Assembly (NCBI GenBank): GCA_017632555.1
Contig: JAGBRF010000035.1
Location: 1-11,650 of the forward strand
DNA length: 11,650 nt
Direction of reading: 5' to 3'
Source of the DNA: Alphaproteobacteria bacterium
GTDB taxonomy: Bacteria > Pseudomonadota > Alphaproteobacteria > RF32 > UBA3637
Position 1 is the stretch's first letter. Every line of letters starts with the position of its first letter. A program made the position numbers and the translations under genes. Shown here in pieces: positions 6,894 through 11,650 of the stretch. Under the pieces are notes generated by a model, which was not told the origin of the DNA, searched no databases, and saw only the letters and a list, made by a program, of their open reading frames with translations.

Positions 6894-6899
6894 TATAAT
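6871..6899 (+). promoter_or_regulatory. Perfect-consensus sigma70 promoter of the ankyrin gene
   Basis: TTGACA (6871-6876), exactly 17 bases, then TATAAT (6894-6899): every consensus position matches. The expected start is near 6906. The leader of about 35 bases contains AAGGAAGGA 7 bases before the ATG at 6941. High basal expression is expected unless a repressor acts. Confidence 0.85.
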
Positions 6900-6940
6900 A
6901 AGGGTATGTGTATTAAAAGAAAGAAAGGAAGGATAGCAAT

Positions 6941-7918
6941 ATGGGTTTACATGATACTTTAACCGATTTAGAAACGCCAGCCAATTTGGATAAAGCGGAT
7001 TGGCGGGATGGAAACAATTGGAGCCCGGTCAGAACCATTGACGGAAAAAATGGTTTGCGTATTTCATTGGAAAGAATGTCCGAAGAAGAACGTAACGCTT
7101 GCAAACGCGGTTTAGAGGCTTTGAACATTCCATTTCACGAAAGAAGAGCCACTGCCATTTCACATGATGAAAAAAACATTGCAACGGGTGATTTATGTAT
7201 TCGTATTTTAGATTCTCAAGGTTTAGATAAATTATCGGCCGTTTTCAAACAAACAATAGAAGAAAAGGCCGCAAAAGAACAAAAAAGAACGGAAAGCAGT
7301 GCCGCTTTTTGGAACAACAATTGGTGGGAAAAATCAAACGTCAGCACCCCGGAAGAAGATAATTCTTGGATTGACAGCTTTTGGGCGAAATACGATGAGC
7401 GATCCAAAAGTAAAGATCTTGAATATTTATCCCCTTGGGATGCTTTTGTAAGCAAACTTACTATCGATGACACCATGTCCGATGAACAAGCCATGACAAT
7501 GTTTTCAAAAGCACACGCCAGAGCAAAAGACAGTTCATTTGTTGATCCGAATGGCAAATCATTAAAAACAGATGAATGGACGGATACAAACGGAAGTAAT
7601 CTTTTATTTCTAATGATCCGTCATGGAAGAAATAATATAGCCAAACGCCTGGTAAATGAATTTTATTCAGACGTCAAACACGCCAACAAAGGTGGTTTTA
7701 CGCCTTTACATGCAGCAGCAGAAACCGGATCTATGGAAATGTGTAAGTTGTTATTACAAAACGGAGCTAATCCATTAGCAAAAACCAAAGATTTCGGCTC
7801 TATGCCATATGAAATGGCAAAAGAAAAAGGCCATAAAGAAGTAGCTGATTACTTACTCAGAGAAGCCAAAGAAAAACACCTTTTTCAAGTCGGGCTTCGG
7901 GGTTATGTGAACAGATAA
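6941..7918 (+). CDS. Ankyrin-repeat protein with unrecognised N-terminal region
   Basis: The 325 residues have no signal peptide or membrane segment. The C-terminal third carries ankyrin repeats: a degenerate one at about 218-247, a clear one at 251-280 (GGFTPLHAAAETG followed by the LLLQNGANP turn) and a third at about 284-313 (GSMPYEMAKEKGHKEVADYLL). Ankyrin repeats are protein-binding scaffolds. The N-terminal 215 residues match no family I know. They include a compact-looking segment at about 38-105, and a Trp-rich acidic linker at 119-157 with W124, W128, W129, W143 and W148. No catalytic motif is evident. The start is fixed by AAGGAAGGA and the consensus promoter. Possible roles are an intracellular scaffold, or an effector acting outside the cell; the sequence does not decide between them. 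Confidence 0.85.
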   Translation: MGLHDTLTDLETPANLDKADWRDGNNWSPVRTIDGKNGLRISLERMSEEERNACKRGLEALNIPFHERRATAISHDEKNIATGDLCIRILDSQGLDKLSAVFKQTIEEKAAKEQKRTESSAAFWNNNWWEKSNVSTPEEDNSWIDSFWAKYDERSKSKDLEYLSPWDAFVSKLTIDDTMSDEQAMTMFSKAHARAKDSSFVDPNGKSLKTDEWTDTNGSNLLFLMIRHGRNNIAKRLVNEFYSDVKHANKGGFTPLHAAAETGSMEMCKLLLQNGANPLAKTKDFGSMPYEMAKEKGHKEVADYLLREAKEKHLFQVGLRGYVNR

Positions 7919-7939
7919 TTTATTGTTTCTTTAAAATGA

Positions 7940-7970
7940 AAAATGGTGGATTGAATAAATCCACCATTTT
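7940..7970. terminator. Hairpin terminator between convergent genes, probably bidirectional
   Basis: A perfect 13-bp stem (7940-7952 with 7958-7970) encloses the loop GAATA. The outer stem is AAAA/TTTT and the core TGGTGGATT/AATCCACCA. It lies 21 bases after the ankyrin stop and 20 bases before the autotransporter stop. The U-tract on either strand is short and partly within the stem, so efficiency is uncertain. Confidence 0.75.
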
Positions 7971-7990
7971 CGTTGCGCAAACTTTTTAAC

Positions 7991-10900
7991 CTAGAATTGC
8001 CACTTAAAGCCTGTTTTGGCACTGGCACGCCATTCACGGTCAATGTATCCCGTCATCGTTCCATAGAGCGTGTATGGCCCGCTGGTAAAGTCGAAACCGG
8101 AACGAATGACACCACGATTATCCGAACGATTTTCATCACGTAATGTGAAGTGTCCGTCCATACCGTTCATACCGACCCGGATTTTATACGGATCCGCAAA
8201 TTCGTGGTAACCGGCAATTCCCATATTCAATCTCAACTTCGAATTCTTTGACAATTGTTCTTCTTTTGTCAAATACAATCCGATACCGGCTTCCACAGAG
8301 CATGATGTTTGAGATTTGATGTTCAAGCTGTATTCTTTAGCATCTTCTTTACCGTTTTGCGTATAACCCAATACATTGAATTCTGCGGCCGGTTCCAAAG
8401 TCCATTCGCCAAGGCTTAACGGATAACGTGCTTCGTTTGTTAAACCGAATACGCGTTTTTCCAAATTACCCTTATAGGATTTGTTTTCAAAGCCTTTACG
8501 TGTATAATCGCCTTGTGCATATCCCATACGTGCAGATGAAATGAAGTTAAATCCGTTTGATTTGTATCCGATAGGCATAATCAATTGATATGTGCTGTCT
8601 CTACGTGTGTTATTTTTGTGTGTATCATCACTGGTTATATTCGTGAAGGCTACACCCATACCCAACGAGAAGTTACCCATATATGAGTTGTATAAGCCAT
8701 ATCGACCGTTCGAACCCGTATCACCTTTGAATGCCATCGGTCTGACAGAACCCGAGAACGCAAATTGTTGTTTATCGTTATGGAACAATTGATTGTTCAT
8801 ATCGAAATCCATTTCACGCATCATGGTCATATCTTCAAAGTTGAAACGTGACAACATTCCTTTACCGGTCAAATCATCCAATCCGTTGGATAATTCACCG
8901 ACAGAACCGAAAGCTTTTAATCTATTAAAGAAGTCTTCGTTATTGCCTGCGACATAGTTTTTCTCCAAGAATTGTGCCAATTCGGCATTGTCAATAACTT
9001 GATCGAACGATTTACGTGTCATAACAATATCTATACCGTTTTCATTGTTTTCATTCAAAGCATACGATGCTTCAAACAACGGCGTTGCAGAAACGATATT
9101 CATATCCGAATAATCACCGTCACCGACAAAGGCACCCGTACCGGAACCACTGCCAATGTAAACATCGTTGTTTCCTTGTTGAACCAAAGATACACCGGCT
9201 GTTACATCACCCGTCAAATGGTATCCGTCTGCAATCAACTCTGCATTCTTTTCGGAAACGTAATTGACGTTTTGGCTGATTTGCATTTGCGGTGCTGCGG
9301 TTGCAAGGGCAGAACCAAATCCGAAGCTGTCACCACTTGATGGCGGCGGATTACTTGTTTCTCCACCAGTTTCACCACCGGTTTCACCGCCTGTTTCTCC
9401 ACCAGTTTCTCCTCCGGTTTCACCACCGGTCTCACCGCCAGTTTCTCCTCCGGTTTCTCCACCTGTTTCACCGCCAGTTTCACCACCGTTTTCATCTGGG
9501 ACCGGAACCGCTTCCGGAGGATCTTCGTCACCCGGAGGTACAAGCGAATATCCGGCAATCGGTGTAAAGATTGATGTTGTAGATTCCTTCGGTTCTTCTT
9601 CGTATTCGCCGGTTTCATCATTATAGACATAAACTTTCTTTGCCCAAATGATATCTTCTTCTTTATTACCCGGTCCATAATAGAAACCATTTTCATCCGT
9701 TTGGATTAAGCTGTCTTCACCTACTGTTTGAACCGGACCCGTTTCCGTAATCGCAACAACGATACCGTCATTTTCCTGACTTTCCTTCATACCATTGATG
9801 ACAACCGTTCCGCCATTATAGAAAGTTGCATAAACTCTTTCTTTTTTGGGATTGGGGTTATCTTCGGTTTCAGGTTCCAAATTAAGCACGCGATTACCGT
9901 AAGCATAGAACGGTATAAAGTTATCCGTATTGCCCGAGAAAGATATCACACCGAAGTTACGAATGACACCACCATCGTATGCCAACATACCAACGGCTCT
10001 TCCGGTTGTGTTTTTCGGCATATTGATAGCGATTGTGCCATAGTTTTCAGCAACGGCATTTGTCGCCATACCGATTACATCAGGATAGTATTCCACCTCA
10101 CTGCCACTTCTGAAATCCGAAATAGACAAATGATCAAGCGCAGCTCTCGGTAATACCATCATGGAATCATTCTCGTCTAAATAATCCGGTGAATCTATGC
10201 TGTTTTTATTACCAAAGACATTTAATTCAATTGTTCCATTGTTAATTGCTCTGTACTTAACACCATATTCGCCACGATACCCGTTTTCCTCTGAACGATC
10301 ATCATGTAAATACATACCGACAATTTGGTGTTTATTACTGTCACCCAAATCGGCATTTACTTTGATAACACCATTATTGATTATATTTTGATCAATACCT
10401 GCTATACCGGTTACATAGGTTACATTGTTTGCCATACCTTTAACCGCTATATTCATATTGTTATTAAACGATACGGTCGCTGCCTTAGGTACACCGAAAC
10501 CTCTGGTAGCAGTAATACCTTCTACATACAGACCGCCCATTGGAATATTTGTCAAATCGGTTGCAGTAATATTGATGGTATTTGATGAACCGCCGGATCC
10601 TACATCACCTTCGAATTCCAGAGCAACAGCGTGTCCACGACTTTTTCCGGTCAATTCGATATCAATAAGACCTGAACTTTCTGCACTTGTACTGCTTCCT
10701 GTTCCCGCACTCGTACCACTTCCTGTTCCTGTGGTTGTACCCGTTCCCGTATTTGTTGAGTCATCCCCACCTATTTTGATACCGCCACCCCGGAACGTAC
10801 GCAACCTTGAAACGAGCTTATCACCCTTTTCACGAATTTCGAGCATATTATCCAGCGCACGAATATAAAGGGAACCTGTATTAGTTGCTGCAGAACCCTC

Positions 10901-11650
10901 AATATTTCCATAACCGCCATTATTGGTCAAAACAATCTTTCCGGCATTGGAGAAACTACCACCGCTGGATTGTACCATACTGGTTATCGATGTTAAAACA
11001 CTTATTGTTTGAATATCCGTATTTTCCCCGGTAGTTGTAATATAAATACGACCATCTTTTGCGTTTGACATAGAGCTGTTTGAATTCATGGCAATCAAAT
11101 CTATACCATTTGCGGTGGAATTGATGTTAATAACGCCGTTATTTGTTTGACTGACTTGTCCGACACCTTTCACATCCAACGCTGTAAATATTGAAGATGT
11201 ACTGTATTCACCGCTTACGACGGCCGAAATAATACCGTTATTTTCAATGCTGGCCCCACCGTTATCCGTTCCCGACATAACAACACCGGAAACAGAAAGC
11301 GGATATGTAGCAGATGTACTTGTCAAATACAATTCCATATTGTTATTGTTCTTTGCCGTACCTTGAGCGCCATTCATCACATTCAAAATACCACCATTGG
11401 ATACATCCAACGGATTATCTTTTGTTCCGACATAGATGTTGCCTTCGTTTGTTAAATTGCTGACACCTTCGCCCGAACCCATAATGTAAACGTGTTTAGC
11501 TGTTGCCCATTCATTGTACAACTCACCCGTAACATTGATTGTTCCGTTATTCAACGCCGTTGTTATTGAACCGGAATTACCGGAATCCGCCGTTGTATAA
11601 AGACCATATACATTGTAATACAAGTTTGTTAAATCCAAATCGATTTCAGC
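7991..11650 (-). CDS. Large type V autotransporter (N-terminus beyond the window)
   Basis: More than 1,215 codons are visible. The frame stays open to the right edge (upstream codons read AEID before LDLTNLYY), so the signal peptide and true start lie outside. The last ~261 residues (about 7994-8776) form an autotransporter beta-barrel domain of alternating aromatic/hydrophobic strands, ending KTGFKWQF with the expected terminal Phe. A helical segment before it (about 8777-9010, including AELAQFLEKNY) could be the pore helix. The passenger is Gly/Asn/Ser/Thr-rich and carries at least ten rungs of the form N-x-G-x-[IVL]-x-[IVL], such as NNGTINV, NEGNIYV, NNGVINI and NYGTIAI, typical of a beta-helix. 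It also has a 30-residue Ser/Thr/Gly tract and an 11-copy GGET repeat. Only one cysteine is seen, in the barrel (SQTSCSV). The product is probably surface-exposed; adhesion is plausible but not shown. Confidence 0.93.
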   Translation of the reverse strand, partial: AEIDLDLTNLYYNVYGLYTTADSGNSGSITTALNNGTINVTGELYNEWATAKHVYIMGSGEGVSNLTNEGNIYVGTKDNPLDVSNGGILNVMNGAQGTAKNNNNMELYLTSTSATYPLSVSGVVMSGTDNGGASIENNGIISAVVSGEYSTSSIFTALDVKGVGQVSQTNNGVININSTANGIDLIAMNSNSSMSNAKDGRIYITTTGENTDIQTISVLTSITSMVQSSGGSFSNAGKIVLTNNGGYGNIEGSAATNTGSLYIRALDNMLEIREKGDKLVSRLRTFRGGGIKIGGDDSTNTGTGTTTGTGSGTSAGTGSSTSAESSGLIDIELTGKSRGHAVALEFEGDVGSGGSSNTINITATDLTNIPMGGLYVEGITATRGFGVPKAATVSFNNNMNIAVKGMANNVTYVTGIAGIDQNIINNGVIKVNADLGDSNKHQIVGMYLHDDRSEENGYRGEYGVKYRAINNGTIELNVFGNKNSIDSPDYLDENDSMMVLPRAALDHLSISDFRSGSEVEYYPDVIGMATNAVAENYGTIAINMPKNTTGRAVGMLAYDGGVIRNFGVISFSGNTDNFIPFYAYGNRVLNLEPETEDNPNPKKERVYATFYNGGTVVINGMKESQENDGIVVAITETGPVQTVGEDSLIQTDENGFYYGPGNKEEDIIWAKKVYVYNDETGEYEEEPKESTTSIFTPIAGYSLVPPGDEDPPEAVPVPDENGGETGGETGGETGGETGGETGGETGGETGGETGGETGGETGGETSNPPPSSGDSFGFGSALATAAPQMQISQNVNYVSEKNAELIADGYHLTGDVTAGVSLVQQGNNDVYIGSGSGTGAFVGDGDYSDMNIVSATPLFEASYALNENNENGIDIVMTRKSFDQVIDNAELAQFLEKNYVAGNNEDFFNRLKAFGSVGELSNGLDDLTGKGMLSRFNFEDMTMMREMDFDMNNQLFHNDKQQFAFSGSVRPMAFKGDTGSNGRYGLYNSYMGNFSLGMGVAFTNITSDDTHKNNTRRDSTYQLIMPIGYKSNGFNFISSARMGYAQGDYTRKGFENKSYKGNLEKRVFGLTNEARYPLSLGEWTLEPAAEFNVLGYTQNGKEDAKEYSLNIKSQTSCSVEAGIGLYLTKEEQLSKNSKLRLNMGIAGYHEFADPYKIRVGMNGMDGHFTLRDENRSDNRGVIRSGFDFTSGPYTLYGTMTGYIDREWRASAKTGFKWQF
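9357..9488 (-). repeat. Eleven tandem 12-bp units encoding GGET in the autotransporter
   Basis: Eleven head-to-tail 12-base units, written GTTTCACCACCG or close variants on the plus strand, encode (Gly-Gly-Glu-Thr)x11. Differences are almost all synonymous (TCA/TCT, CCG/CCA/CCT), so the peptide is conserved while the DNA has diverged. Copy number can change in steps of four residues without a frameshift. An acidic, proline-rich stretch (PPGDEDPPEAVPVPDE) comes before it in the protein and SNPPPSSG after, so it reads as a flexible linker inside the passenger. Confidence 0.95.
10670..10759 (-). other. Ser/Thr/Gly low-complexity tract in the autotransporter passenger
   Basis: Thirty codons encode almost only Thr, Gly and Ser (STNTGTGTTTGTGSGTS and onward, to AESSG). 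It interrupts the N-x-G rung pattern between a KIGGDD segment and LIDIELTGK. It looks like an exposed loop inserted into the beta-helix and is a possible O-glycosylation or length-variable site (inference). Confidence 0.8.

Noticed and set aside
7974..7981. Palindrome TTGCGCAA next to the terminator
   Set aside because: It is only eight bases with no second copy in the window, so it is not distinguishable from chance.
9357..9488. Minisatellite read as a CRISPR array or regulatory iterons
   Set aside because: The units are 12 bp without spacers and stay strictly in frame with the autotransporter, encoding a constant peptide.
9264..9626. Rightward open frame encoding a long SPPV repeat
   Set aside because: It is the antisense reading of the GGET repeat inside the autotransporter. 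The periodic DNA keeps all frames open. It has no ribosome binding site or family match.
11636..11638. TTG at the right edge as the autotransporter start
   Set aside because: The frame stays open upstream to the window edge. No signal peptide follows, so this is an internal Leu codon.

Overview
This AT-rich window comes from a Gram-negative bacterium. It encodes a type V autotransporter with a C-terminal outer-membrane barrel, an OM-type lipoprotein and several signal-peptide proteins. The Sel1-like and ankyrin-type proteins, the long N-x-G repeat autotransporter and the low G+C suggest a gut- or host-associated lineage, possibly a low-GC alphaproteobacterium. That placement is an inference from style, since the window has no rRNA or other taxonomic marker. 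Coding density is very high. No gene-free stretch exceeds about 210 bases. I saw no tRNA, rRNA, insertion sequence, integrase or CRISPR array.

Layout, left to right. (1) Bases 2-46 are the 3' tail of a rightward gene. (2) Bases 84-1635 hold a leftward operon of three genes: a secreted VanX/DdpX-type D-Ala-D-Ala dipeptidase, a SemiSWEET small transporter and a secreted protein of unknown function. A good sigma70-type promoter sits just upstream, at 1664-1692. (3) A rightward alpha/beta-hydrolase lipoprotein (1787-2629) converges with a leftward prohibitin/SPFH protein (2633-3427). (4) A rightward pair follows: a small membrane protein resembling the STM3941 family, and PreA, the catalytic subunit of dihydropyrimidine dehydrogenase, without its usual PreT partner. 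The PreA stop codon directly abuts that of a convergent histidine-phosphatase gene (5245-6042). (5) A 207-base divergent region (6043-6249) has two strong back-to-back promoters that share an inverted TTTGGGAAAAA element. (6) Two rightward genes of unknown function follow: an all-helical, Sel1-like protein, then an ankyrin-repeat protein. The ankyrin gene has a perfect-consensus promoter whose -35 and spacer are tandemly duplicated. (7) A hairpin terminator at 7940-7970 separates them from a large leftward autotransporter whose N-terminus runs off the right edge.

Functionally, the first two-thirds looks like envelope and housekeeping functions: cell-wall dipeptide hydrolysis, small-solute transport, a lipoprotein hydrolase, a membrane scaffold and pyrimidine reduction. 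The right third resembles surface and interaction functions: Sel1-like, ankyrin and autotransporter proteins. I found no clear evidence for a wholly new multi-gene system. The best leads are the VanX-SemiSWEET operon, the duplicated-promoter ankyrin gene with an unrecognised Trp-rich domain, the shared element of the divergent promoters, and the GGET repeat in the autotransporter.
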